From Gammaproteobacteria bacterium BRH_c0 (lineage in GTDB: Bacteria > Pseudomonadota > Gammaproteobacteria > Pseudomonadales > Porticoccaceae): 64,000 bases of DNA. The translations under genes were made by a program, and so were the position numbers. Each line of letters starts with the position of its first letter. The stretch's first letter is position 1. Of the stretch, positions 1 through 8,064 are shown piece after piece. Location: assembly GCA_000961645.1 (NCBI GenBank), contig LADM01000041.1, positions 1 to 64,000 on the forward strand, read 5' to 3'. A model generated the notes under the pieces. That model did not search any database. It was not told the origin of the DNA and saw only the letters and a list, made by a program, of their open reading frames with translations.

Positions 1-60
1 TTCGTGCTGAGCTTGTCGAAGCACTGTCGCCAAGGCCTTCGACAGGCTCAGGCCGAACGG
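1..60. repeat. Widespread REP-like palindromic repeat
   Basis: An imperfect inverted repeat: the left arm (1-24) carries GAGCTTGTCGAAG and the right arm (34-60) carries CTTCGACAGGCTCAG, separated by about 9 nt. This hairpin sequence is known to me as a highly dispersed intergenic repeat in many proteobacterial genomes. Its position at the window edge hides what lies upstream. No transposase is adjacent. Confidence 0.75.
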
Positions 61-110
61 CATTCATGTTTAATTCGTGCCTGATCAATAATCCACAGGG
101 ATCTGCCATT

Positions 111-145
111 AAAAAAACCCGCTGGCGCACAGCAGCGGGTTTTTT
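111..145. terminator. Bidirectional Rho-independent terminator
   Basis: An 8-bp stem ACCCGCTG/CAGCGGGT (117-124 and 133-140) is flanked by an A tract on the left and a T tract on the right, so it can terminate transcription on both strands. On the minus strand it ends the flavin monooxygenase gene, whose stop lies about 22 nt away. Confidence 0.85.
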
Positions 146-166
146 GTGGCTGTGGCTTGCGAATGG

Positions 167-1216
167 TCAGGCGGAGGCCAGGCGCAATTCCCTGTGTACC
201 ACCGGCAGCACCTTGTCGCCAAAAATGCTCAGGGATTTTTTCTGCTGCTGAATATCGCCGATGGGGAAATTCATATCGACAACACCAACACCGCAATCCC
301 GCAGCGCTGCAAAGCGTTCAATGATGGTTTGCGGGCCGCCGAGGAAGTAGGGCCGAGAAATCAGCGGCACCACCGGCGGGCCGCCCATGGTTTTGGATTG
401 CAGTAGCGCCTGCTGCTCGGACTGGACACCCATGTGTTTGGTCAATATCTCATTCGCCTGCTGGTCGCTGTCGGCTACACAGGCAAGGCCGCGGTACAGC
501 ACCTGATCGGGGGCGGGTGTCCAGCCAGCCCTGGCTGCTTCACTGTGGTAGAGATCAACCCATTTGCGCACCTGGTCGAGGGGCGCGAAGGAAAAAGCGA
601 TGCCCATCTTGCGCTGGGCGGCAAAGATCACCGATTCCTCACTGTTGCCGGAACCGTACATGGGTGGATGGGGCTGCTGATAGATGCGCGGCCAGACGGC
701 GACATTGCTGAACTGGTAGTGCTTGCCCTGCCAGGCGAAGGGGTCCTCCTCCTGCCATGCCTTGCGGATCAGGTCGATGCCTTCCTGGGTCATGCCCCTG
801 GTGTCTTCCTTGGGTGTGTCGTAGGTGTTGTGTTCGTGGGGCGTGCCGCGCAGGAACAGCACGATTACCCGACCATCGGACAGGTTGTCGAGCATGGCCA
901 CTTCCTCCGCCAGCCGCACCGGATTACTAAGGGGCACCAGCGGGCCGAGCAGGGCGATCTTTGCCCGCTTCACCACCTGTGACAGGGCTGCGGCCATCAC
1001 GATGGGGTTGGGCGTCATGATGTAGGCGGCGTAGTGGTGCTCGGCCACGCTGATCCAGTCAAAGCCGAGATCCTCGGCGTGGCGGGCCAGGTCGAGGGTG
1101 TCCTGCATGGAGCGGCGGCCGATTTCCCGGTCGCAATGGCTGGGGGACATGGGCCACACTTCGATGCCCGGTGCCGGTCCCTGATAGGCGGTCATGGCAA
1201 GGTAGGATACTTTCAT
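167..1216 (-). CDS. LLM-class flavin-dependent oxidoreductase (luciferase-like)
   Basis: A 349-residue single-domain protein with the bacterial luciferase-like TIM barrel. It starts MKVSYLAMTAYQGPAP and has the family segments AEDLGFDWISVAEHHY (about 48-63), the PLSNPVRLAEEVAMLD stretch and the SDGRVIVLFLRGTPHEHN region that borders the FMN site. Relatives are two-component monooxygenases using FMNH2 from a separate reductase, or F420-type enzymes; no reductase gene is adjacent. The ATG at 1216 is preceded by AAAGGAAAT. It is divergent from a GntR regulator, and two identical palindromes lie between them, so it is the likely regulatory target. The substrate is unknown; the neighbourhood suggests a hydrophobic or aromatic compound. 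Confidence 0.88.
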   Translation of the reverse strand: MKVSYLAMTAYQGPAPGIEVWPMSPSHCDREIGRRSMQDTLDLARHAEDLGFDWISVAEHHYAAYIMTPNPIVMAAALSQVVKRAKIALLGPLVPLSNPVRLAEEVAMLDNLSDGRVIVLFLRGTPHEHNTYDTPKEDTRGMTQEGIDLIRKAWQEEDPFAWQGKHYQFSNVAVWPRIYQQPHPPMYGSGNSEESVIFAAQRKMGIAFSFAPLDQVRKWVDLYHSEAARAGWTPAPDQVLYRGLACVADSDQQANEILTKHMGVQSEQQALLQSKTMGGPPVVPLISRPYFLGGPQTIIERFAALRDCGVGVVDMNFPIGDIQQQKKSLSIFGDKVLPVVHRELRLASA

Positions 1217-1242
1217 GGGGATTTCCTTTGGGTCGTTATCAA

Positions 1243-1254
1243 ATTATGCATAAT
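1243..1254. promoter_or_regulatory. Palindromic operator candidate, copy 1
   Basis: The perfect palindrome ATTATGCATAAT lies 27 bp upstream of the flavin monooxygenase start. It is repeated exactly, together with the following CT, at 1334. It fits a dimeric repressor site, most simply for the divergently encoded GntR protein. Confidence 0.6.
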
Positions 1255-1332
1255 CTATCTACTGATGCATTATATGATCGTCAAATCTATCGGCAACTAC
1301 TGAAGGGCTATTAAGTGCTGTACCCATAGACT

Positions 1333-1346
1333 GATTATGCATAATC
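1333..1346. promoter_or_regulatory. Palindromic operator candidate, copy 2
   Basis: GATTATGCATAATC is a 14-bp perfect palindrome containing the same 12-bp core as the copy at 1243. The 91-bp spacing between copies equals nearly nine helical turns, which would allow looping between two bound dimers. It lies about 110 bp before the GntR start. Confidence 0.6.
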
Positions 1347-1455
1347 TGCGCTAGAGGATGATTGACAGGTTATAAACCATGGAGGCTTAAGCAGCCCTGC
1401 GAGGTCGCAGCGCCAATGCTGCCGAGACCGGCAATTTTTGGATGAGCACAGAGCC

Positions 1456-2142
1456 ATGAGTACAGATTCCAGCATTACCCAGCGGGCTTATCAGGAGTTG
1501 CGCAGCGACTTGCTGACCTGCCGCTTGCCGCCGGGACAGCGTATTACCATCTCCCGTATCCAGAAGGAGAAAGGCCTGAGTCAGGCCGCAGTGCGCGAGG
1601 CCCTGTCGCGGCTTACCGCCGAGGGCCTGGTGGAGATTGAACGCAATGCCGGGTTTCGGGCGACACCGGTGTCGACCTCGGGATTCCGCGAGCTCGCCGA
1701 AGCGAGCATGTTTATTGAAATTCCCTGCCTGCGCTCGGCTATTGAGCTGGGTGATCTGGAATGGGAGGGGCGCTTGCTGGCGATATACCACGTGTCGAGC
1801 AAAACCCTGCCGGATGTCCACGAGGGCAGTGTCGACCTGGTGCACTACACCAACCAGCGCGAAGCCTTTTACGATGTGCTGCTGGCCCCCTGCCGCAACC
1901 AGTGGCTGTTGAAGGCCTGGAAGCAGCTCTATATCCAGCAGATGCGCTACCGGCACACTTTCGAGCGCCTGGCAGAATATGAAGCCGGGCTCAACGACCA
2001 CTACCGCCGCTTTATCGACGCTGTGATTGCCAGGGATGCAGAGCAGGCCGAGGCGCTGTGCCGTGGCCAGTATGACAATGTCATCGGCTTTATGGAGAGT
2101 CTCAGGCTCAGGACTGGCAAGGATTCAGATATCACAGGATAG
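1456..2142 (+). CDS. GntR-family transcriptional regulator (FadR/FCD type)
   Basis: About 228 residues. Residues 8-70 form a winged helix-turn-helix with the recognition-helix signature LSQAAVREALSRLTAEGLV, and residues 80-215 are an all-helical FCD-type effector domain with the closing pattern RRFIDAVIARDAEQAEAL. FCD regulators usually bind small carboxylates and repress a neighbouring operon. I chose the ATG at 1456 (MSTDSSITQ) over an upstream in-frame TTG at 1438 because it gives the normal short N-terminal arm; neither has a strong ribosome site. Divergent from the flavin monooxygenase with paired palindromes between, so autoregulation and control of that gene are likely. The effector is not predictable. 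Confidence 0.9.
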   Translation: MSTDSSITQRAYQELRSDLLTCRLPPGQRITISRIQKEKGLSQAAVREALSRLTAEGLVEIERNAGFRATPVSTSGFRELAEASMFIEIPCLRSAIELGDLEWEGRLLAIYHVSSKTLPDVHEGSVDLVHYTNQREAFYDVLLAPCRNQWLLKAWKQLYIQQMRYRHTFERLAEYEAGLNDHYRRFIDAVIARDAEQAEALCRGQYDNVIGFMESLRLRTGKDSDITG

Positions 2143-2487
2143 ATCTTTCATCAGGGCCATTCGGCCCGCTATATAGCCCTATTCTCAAATAACCCTGTTG
2201 ACGGTGCATGCCGCCTGTGCGCATGCCAGTCCATTCTGGCAAGCCGTGCAGTTCATGGTTATCTTTGCCGTGATCAATAGTTGACAGTCAGTTAGTTCTG
2301 TAGTGGAATAACTGACGGTTCGTCTGTTATATGCTGTATTGACTGCCTGCCCTCCGACGCAATCTGCTTCGTCGTATGGGTGGTGGCCGAGATTATCAAT
2401 GCACAGTCAACCCGTCACAGGGACGGCTTGGGCAGTGGCAGCAGTTGATTGACCTGACTAATAACACTAAATACTCAGGAGAGAGTT
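2143..2487. other. 345-bp intergenic region upstream of the TonB receptor
   Basis: No gene is visible. It holds the receptor promoter and operator-like inverted repeat (2281-2316), described separately, and a long leader of roughly 170 nt before the receptor start in which I see no clear riboswitch or attenuator. Confidence 0.6.
2281..2316 (+). promoter_or_regulatory. Promoter with overlapping inverted-repeat operator
   Basis: A consensus -35 box TTGACA (2281-2286) is followed after 17 bp by TGGAAT (2304-2309), four matches to the -10 consensus. A perfect inverted repeat GTCAGTTA (2287-2294) / TAACTGAC (2309-2316) overlaps the spacer and the -10 box, the classic placement for a repressor. 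Its octamer AGTTAGTT recurs in the Rieske oxygenase promoter at 5250-5257. Confidence 0.5.
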
Positions 2488-4917
2488 ATGCTGATCAGAG
2501 CTTCGGGAAGTCATTACTATTTCAGAAAAACCATTCTTGCCACTACTGTAGCCATGATGTCATCGGCATCAATGGGCGCGGCAGTGCTGGAAGAAATCAT
2601 CGTTACCGCGCAAAAGCGCGAGCAATCCCTGCGCGATGTACCCATCTCGCTGGATGTACTTAGCGCAAACGAGCTCCGGGACAGATCCATCGATGACACC
2701 ATGAGTCTGGCCATCGCCTCACCATCACTGTCATTTCAGGACGGCTTTGGTCCGACCGCTTCCAACTTTGCCATTCGCGGCGTCGGTTCCCTGGCCTTTG
2801 AAGGCGGTATCCAGCCCAGCGTTTCCTTTGTTGTCGACGGCGTGCCCCTTGGCCGGGTCAGTGAATTTATCGCCGATCTGGGCGATATCGAGCGGGTGGA
2901 AGTGCTGAACGGCCCCCAGGGTACGCTCTATGGCCGCAACGCCACGGCGGGTGCCGTCAACATTGTGCGCGCCAGGCCCACCGAGGATTTCCAGGGTTAT
3001 GTTGAGCAGTCATTCACCGATGACGAAGAGGCCATTACCCGCCTGATGGTGAGCGGACCACTCAGCGACAGTATTCGTGGTCGCCTGTCCGGTTACTACA
3101 AGGATCGCGAAGGCCACATCAAAAACTACCATCCCGGTGGCCCGGAATTGGGCGGTGAGGAAAGCTACGCCCTGATGGGCAAGCTGGATATCGATCTCAG
3201 CGACAGGGCCAACCTGCTGCTGACCGGCGAATTCAGGGACACCACCACCGGTTCCGGGGCCCAGGTTCTGCTGGTGCCGGAAGCTGGCGGGCTGGGAACG
3301 GCCAGACTGCTGACTCTGGGTGGCGGTGATCTGGCCCTCGGGCAGGCCATTCTCAATGACCCGTTCAAGGGTGCCCAGGATATTCCCAACGAGCACGAGA
3401 TTGAAAACCACGGTGTACTGGCCGACTTTACCTTCAATATCAGTGACGAGTTGCGCTTCAAGTCGCTCACCGGGGTAAGGCGCGTTCACATCGACAGCAA
3501 CACGGATGTCGATGTGACTCCAGCGAACGGGGTCTACAACCCGTACTCCCTGCCTGTGGTTTATATCAATTCCTCCAACAACAATGTTACAGGTTCTGAA
3601 GACTTTCCCATCTACCACCAGGCGGATTACATCAGCCAGGAGTTCCGCATCGAGGGCACAAACGACAAGATCGAATGGCTGGGCGGGCTGTATTACAACT
3701 ACTATGAAGAAACCTCACGAGCGGATATCACCCTGCTGGCATTCAACCCGGCTGCCGGTGGCAATGTGGTGATCTCCGATCCGCGGGTTGGCAAGGCCGA
3801 ATGGGATGGCTATGCCGTGTTTGGCGATGTCACCTACAACATTACCGACAGTGTCAATGTATTCGGCGGGCTGCGCTGGACGGTGGAAGACATGACGGTG
3901 GAGCAAAGTCGCAGAAACTTTGTCGCCCTGGATGTCCTCAATGGCTACGATGTGATCAGCCCCACTTACACCGAAATTTTCCCTGTCCACCAGTTTATGC
4001 CCTCCCGTCCCACCCAGGTGGGCGCGGTTGCCTTTGAGCGCAAGGACCGTTCCGAAGACTGGAGTGGACGCCTTGGTATTGGCTGGGATATCAGCGAAAA
4101 AGTGAATGCCTATGCGAGTATCTCTCGCGGTTTTGTCGGCTCTGGCGCCAACTACAGTCGCACATCCACATTTGATACCAGCGTTCTTGATCCCTCCATC
4201 GCTGAGTCAATTGAACTCGGCTTCAAATCCAGGCTGTTCAATGACAGTGTCGACTTGAATGCTGCACTGTTCTGGCAGGAAGTGAGCGATCTGCAAAGCT
4301 CCGCCCTGATACCGGGCACCATCCAGACCACCACGTTTAACGCCGGTGACCTGCAAACCCGCGGGCTGGAAATGAACACCACCTGGGCTGTCAACGAGAT
4401 GCTGACCCTGGCCGGGTCCATGACCTGGCTCGATACGGAAATCGATGATCTGCTGCAGGCCTGCTACTTTGGCCAGACCTACGATCAGGGCTGTAACCTC
4501 AATGCCAGCGGTGCCCCAACCGGCGGCCCGCGGGGCACCCAGCAGGATGTCAGTGGCAATTCCATGGTGCTGGCGCCCGACTTGAGTTACAACGTATCGG
4601 CGCGCTTGGATTTCCCTCTCGACTCCATGCCCTTCAGCGCCTACGCCATGATGGTTTACACCTGGACCGATGAAATCCAGTACGGCCTGACCTACGATCC
4701 GCTTCTCCAGCAGGATGATTACCAGCTGCTGGATATGTTTGTGGGTATCGAGGACAAGCAGGGGCGCTACCAGCTGTCCGTATTTGGCAAAAACCTCACC
4801 GATGACTATTTCGACAATGGCATCAGTGAAGCCAATGGCAGCCAGGGCCGCGCAGTGGGCAGACCTGGCCGCGGTGCCCAGACCTATTACGGCATCAAGG
4901 CCCGCTATAACTTCTAG
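2488..4917 (+). CDS. TonB-dependent outer-membrane receptor
   Basis: An 809-residue outer-membrane transporter. The first ~31 residues are a signal peptide ending SASMGAA. They are followed by the TonB-box/plug start EEIIVTAQKREQSLRDVPIS, the plug motif NGPQGTLYGRNATAGAVNIV (about 135-155), and a 22-stranded barrel ending in YGIKARYNF with the terminal aromatic residue needed for BamA recognition. The type resembles the large marine IroN/CirA-like receptor group often found beside catabolic genes, rather than classical siderophore receptors, but the ligand cannot be read from sequence. The ATG at 2488 follows AGGAGAGAGTT. It sits upstream of the Rieske oxygenase and amidohydrolase and shares an operator-like octamer with them, suggesting it imports their substrate. 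Confidence 0.95.
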   Translation: MLIRASGSHYYFRKTILATTVAMMSSASMGAAVLEEIIVTAQKREQSLRDVPISLDVLSANELRDRSIDDTMSLAIASPSLSFQDGFGPTASNFAIRGVGSLAFEGGIQPSVSFVVDGVPLGRVSEFIADLGDIERVEVLNGPQGTLYGRNATAGAVNIVRARPTEDFQGYVEQSFTDDEEAITRLMVSGPLSDSIRGRLSGYYKDREGHIKNYHPGGPELGGEESYALMGKLDIDLSDRANLLLTGEFRDTTTGSGAQVLLVPEAGGLGTARLLTLGGGDLALGQAILNDPFKGAQDIPNEHEIENHGVLADFTFNISDELRFKSLTGVRRVHIDSNTDVDVTPANGVYNPYSLPVVYINSSNNNVTGSEDFPIYHQADYISQEFRIEGTNDKIEWLGGLYYNYYEETSRADITLLAFNPAAGGNVVISDPRVGKAEWDGYAVFGDVTYNITDSVNVFGGLRWTVEDMTVEQSRRNFVALDVLNGYDVISPTYTEIFPVHQFMPSRPTQVGAVAFERKDRSEDWSGRLGIGWDISEKVNAYASISRGFVGSGANYSRTSTFDTSVLDPSIAESIELGFKSRLFNDSVDLNAALFWQEVSDLQSSALIPGTIQTTTFNAGDLQTRGLEMNTTWAVNEMLTLAGSMTWLDTEIDDLLQACYFGQTYDQGCNLNASGAPTGGPRGTQQDVSGNSMVLAPDLSYNVSARLDFPLDSMPFSAYAMMVYTWTDEIQYGLTYDPLLQQDDYQLLDMFVGIEDKQGRYQLSVFGKNLTDDYFDNGISEANGSQGRAVGRPGRGAQTYYGIKARYNF

Positions 4918-4944
4918 CCGGTAAATCTCGGGTACAAAGCAGGA

Positions 4945-4979
4945 TGAGGCCCGGTCAGTGAACAGCTGACCGGGCCTCA
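4945..4979 (+). terminator. Hairpin terminator of the TonB receptor gene
   Basis: A perfect 14-bp stem begins TGAGGCCCGG (4945-4958) and closes at 4966-4979 with a 7-nt loop. The T run after it is weak (CTTGTTTG), so termination may be partial. Confidence 0.7.
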
Positions 4980-5228
4980 CTTGTTTGCGCTGTGCCTCCA
5001 GCCCCTGTCAGTCCACATTGCAGCAAGCAGGCAAAGTACAGCCCTGCATGTACGGTTTCTCCCTCCAGCCATAACCGATCAGGAATATCTCTGCGGGCTA
5101 TATGTCGACGAGATAAGCGCCACCTTGCGGGTATTTCTTCTTAACTTCCATCGCCCTGACTTGATCCTGATCAATGACCGTAATCATTCGCCTGGTGTTA
5201 AATCCAGCTTGGTTTGGCGGGGTCTTCC

Positions 5229-5259
5229 TTAACTATAAAACTGATAAAAAGTTAGTTAA
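5229..5259 (+). promoter_or_regulatory. Operator-like inverted repeat at the Rieske oxygenase promoter
   Basis: The inverted repeat TTAACTA (5229-5235) / TAGTTAA (5253-5259) overlaps a candidate -10 box TATAAA (5234-5239). The octamer AGTTAGTT (5250-5257) is shared with the receptor promoter operator, suggesting one regulator acts on both. Confidence 0.4.
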
Positions 5260-5305
5260 TGAGCCGGGTCGCCGCCCCCGGCTCAACTGACTCAAGGAGT
5301 ACAGT

Positions 5306-6691
5306 ATGTCGACCCTGTTTAGCGAAAACCCGCTTTTTTCAGAGGTTCGCAGCGATTTTATCGACCATCGTCGCTTCACCTCAGCGGAATTTGCCCGCCT
5401 CGAAATGGAACGCCTGTGGACCAGCACCTGGCACTGGGCCTGTCGTGAGGAGGAGTTGCCACGGGTGGGTGATTACCTGGTGTACGACATCGGCGACCAG
5501 TCGGTGGTGCTGGTGCACAGCAGCGAGGACGTGATTGAGGCGTTCCACAATGTCTGCCCTCACCGCGGGCGGCGACTGCTCAGCGGCACGGGCCAGGTCA
5601 ACAAGTTCCATTGTATTTTCCACGCCTGGCAGTGGGATCTGCACGGCAACAACACCCGTATCCTCGACCAGGAACAGTGGCAGGGCTGCGCCAATATGAG
5701 CCGCGAGGACATGGCCATGGCGCGCATCCATGTGGGCCGCTGGGCGGGATTTGTGTTTATCAATATGAGTGTGGAGCCGGAGCCGTTCGAGGAATTTATC
5801 AAGCCTGCACCGCAGGACCTCAATGTGCTGCGCATGGACCTGATGCGCCTTAACTGGCGCAAGATCATCAACGTCAAGTGCAACTGGAAGGTGGCCCAGG
5901 AAGCGTTTATGGAGAGCTACCACGTGTGGGGCACCCATCCGCAGTTCCTCCAGCTCAATGACGATGTGAACATCAGCTACGCCGCTGGCAAGCATGGCAA
6001 GCACCGCTGGATCTATGAACTGCCGCCAGGTTCGCCGTCGCGACGCCTTGGCAAGGAACCGCTGGGCCTCGACGAGGTACGCGAAAATTTCGCCAAGCTG
6101 CAACTGGCCTTTGCCGACCAGCTTGGGCTTGGCAACGGCGATGGCCAGTTTACCGCCCGCTCGCTGCGTGCTGCCCACGAGGCGATCAGCGTGTTGCCAA
6201 AAGGCACCTCGATGATGGAGGCAATGACCGTCGCCGGTATCGCCATGAAGGAAGCGGCCGATCGTGACGGCGCCTATTTTCCGCTGATTCCCCCCGAGCA
6301 CCTCGCCACCATGGGCCACGACTGGAATATTTTCCCCAACCTGGGGGTGGTGTGGGGCGCTGATGGCACCCTGATTTTCCGCGCCAGGCCCGACCCTGAA
6401 GACCCTTGCAACCCCAATGTCTGCGTGCTGGAAATGATCAGCCTCCTGCACTTTGGCAACGACAACGGCAAGGGCAAGCAGCCGCCGCTTGGCGAGGTGG
6501 ATGATGTGGTGGACGACTGGAAAAACCAGCGCGAACGCATCCCCAAACTGCTGCTGCAGGATCTGATCAATATGGAGGAGGTGCAGCGCGGCATGCATTC
6601 GGTGGGGCTAAAGGGGTTGCGGCCCAACCCGGTACAGGAGGTGCAGATCAGCAATTTTCACCGGGTGATCAACGAATACCTGTTCGCTTGA
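5306..6691 (+). CDS. Rieske non-heme iron oxygenase, alpha subunit
   Basis: A 461-residue ring-hydroxylating oxygenase large subunit. The Rieske 2Fe-2S ligands are C84-x-H86 and C103-x2-H106. The catalytic domain has the mononuclear iron motif E203-SY-H206-VWGT-H211, with glutamate at the bridging position that is aspartate in naphthalene-dioxygenase types. These enzymes hydroxylate or demethylate aromatic or other hydrophobic substrates using electrons from a ferredoxin or reductase, neither of which is encoded nearby. ATG at 5306 follows AAGGAG. An amidohydrolase starts 73 bp downstream on the same strand, so the two are probably co-transcribed. The substrate is unassigned. Confidence 0.93.
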   Translation: MSTLFSENPLFSEVRSDFIDHRRFTSAEFARLEMERLWTSTWHWACREEELPRVGDYLVYDIGDQSVVLVHSSEDVIEAFHNVCPHRGRRLLSGTGQVNKFHCIFHAWQWDLHGNNTRILDQEQWQGCANMSREDMAMARIHVGRWAGFVFINMSVEPEPFEEFIKPAPQDLNVLRMDLMRLNWRKIINVKCNWKVAQEAFMESYHVWGTHPQFLQLNDDVNISYAAGKHGKHRWIYELPPGSPSRRLGKEPLGLDEVRENFAKLQLAFADQLGLGNGDGQFTARSLRAAHEAISVLPKGTSMMEAMTVAGIAMKEAADRDGAYFPLIPPEHLATMGHDWNIFPNLGVVWGADGTLIFRARPDPEDPCNPNVCVLEMISLLHFGNDNGKGKQPPLGEVDDVVDDWKNQRERIPKLLLQDLINMEEVQRGMHSVGLKGLRPNPVQEVQISNFHRVINEYLFA

Positions 6692-6764
6692 GCAGGATTG
6701 TTTGAGGTTTACCTGACACTGTTTTTGACACAGACCCTTTCACACAGGCATTGAGGAACCCGTT

Positions 6765-7973
6765 ATGAATACAGCCACCATCGGCTACCCCGTCTACGAT
6801 TGCGATCATCACTACTACGAGCCGCCGGAAGCCTTTTTGCGCCATCTGCCAAAAGAGTTTCACAAGGATTTTCAGTATGTGGAAATCAAGGGCCGCACCA
6901 AGCTGGTGGTGGGTGGCGTTCTGTCTGACTATATTCCCAACCCGACTTTCAGTGTGGTGGCGGAGGTGGGATCACACGAGGGTTGGTATCGCGGCAATAA
7001 TCCCCAAGGTCTTTCCATCAGGGAGTACGGCGGCAAGCCGGTGAAATCCCGTGCAGAGTTTCACAGCGGCAAGGCGCATCTGGAGATGATGGACCGGGAG
7101 GGCGTTTACGCTGCCGTGATCCTGCCAACTTTGGCGTCGGTCATTGAGGAGCGCCTGGAGCACAAGCCGGAGGCCATTCAGGCTCTGTTTCATGCCCTCA
7201 ATCTGTGGGTGGCGGAGGAGTACGGCTTTGGCAATGGCCGCCAGTTTCCGGTCGGTGCCATCAACCTGTCGGATGTGGAGGTGGCCTGCAGGGAGCTGGA
7301 TTTTCTGCTCGCAGCCGGTGCCCGCTCGGTGCTGGTCCGCCCTGCACCGGTGGCTGGCTATCGTGGGAGTCGCTCCCACGGCCTGCCGGAATTTGACCCG
7401 TTCTGGCAACGAATCAACGACTCCGGCATTTTTGTCGTCCACCACGTTTCCGATTCGGGCTACGACCGCACCTACCGGCGCTGGACAGCGGGTGGCAAGG
7501 GCGAGTGGCGCGCCTTCGAGAAGGATGCCTTTGGCGAAATGCTCGATCCCATTGGCCGGCCCATTTCCGACACCCTGTCGGCGCTGGTGTGCCACGGTGT
7601 TTTCGACCGTTTCCCCAATGTACGCATCGCGGTGATGGAGTGCGGCTCCAGCTGGCTGGAGTCCCTGATCAAGCGCTTTGAGTATGTCTCCCACAAAATG
7701 CCCGAGGCCTTTGCCCGGGACCCGGTTGAGAGCCTGCGCCAGCACGTTTTTGTGGCGCCCTTTTATGAGGAGCCGGTGGCCAAAGTCGTCGAGCTGATGG
7801 GCGCCAACCGGGTGCTGTTTGGCAGCGACTGGCCGCATCCCGAGGGCCTGGCCAAACCCCTGGATTTTTTCAATGACATCGCCGACCTGCCCCAGGCCCA
7901 CAAGAAAATGATCATGCACGATAACCTCAAGGGCTTGCTGGAAGGCAAACGCGATGATGTCTTACCGCGCTGA
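6765..7973 (+). CDS. Amidohydrolase-2 family metal-dependent hydrolase or decarboxylase
   Basis: A 402-residue TIM-barrel protein of the amidohydrolase_2 type (ACMSD and gamma-resorcylate decarboxylase relatives). Visible signatures are the N-terminal YDCDHHYYE (11-19), where the usual HxH metal pair is D-x-H/H-like as in many marine homologues, and the C-terminal LFGSDWPHPEG with the metal-binding aspartate. Members hydrolyse C-N or C-O bonds or decarboxylate aromatic acids. Following a Rieske oxygenase, a role in processing its product is plausible but unproven. A hairpin-forming stretch (7362-7380) encodes RGSRS in its middle. A GC-rich hairpin at 8003-8038 ends the operon. Confidence 0.9.
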   Translation: MNTATIGYPVYDCDHHYYEPPEAFLRHLPKEFHKDFQYVEIKGRTKLVVGGVLSDYIPNPTFSVVAEVGSHEGWYRGNNPQGLSIREYGGKPVKSRAEFHSGKAHLEMMDREGVYAAVILPTLASVIEERLEHKPEAIQALFHALNLWVAEEYGFGNGRQFPVGAINLSDVEVACRELDFLLAAGARSVLVRPAPVAGYRGSRSHGLPEFDPFWQRINDSGIFVVHHVSDSGYDRTYRRWTAGGKGEWRAFEKDAFGEMLDPIGRPISDTLSALVCHGVFDRFPNVRIAVMECGSSWLESLIKRFEYVSHKMPEAFARDPVESLRQHVFVAPFYEEPVAKVVELMGANRVLFGSDWPHPEGLAKPLDFFNDIADLPQAHKKMIMHDNLKGLLEGKRDDVLPR

Positions 7974-8002
7974 AGAGTAAGCAGTTGCGATAATGACTGC
8001 CG

Positions 8003-8038
8003 GGTTCCGGTGCGGTGATTTGTCGCCCCACCGGAACC
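8003..8038. terminator. Hairpin between convergent genes
   Basis: A perfect 10-bp stem GGTTCCGGTG / CACCGGAACC (8003-8012 and 8029-8038) with a 16-nt loop lies between the amidohydrolase and the convergent SDR. It lacks a T tract. Confidence 0.5.
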
Positions 8039-8064
8039 AGTCCCTGAGCAAAGATTGCCAGCGC

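Larger units (their letters stand above)
4918..5305. other. 388-bp intergenic region between receptor and Rieske oxygenase
   Basis: It contains the receptor terminator (4945-4979) and, near its right end, a candidate -10 box and inverted repeat (5229-5259). I see no convincing gene; an 83-codon open frame at 4981-5232 lacks a ribosome site and family resemblance. Confidence 0.6.

Noticed and set aside
5381-6598. Minus-strand open frame opposite the Rieske oxygenase
   Set aside because: Antisense shadow; the plus-strand protein has intact iron-sulfur and iron motifs.
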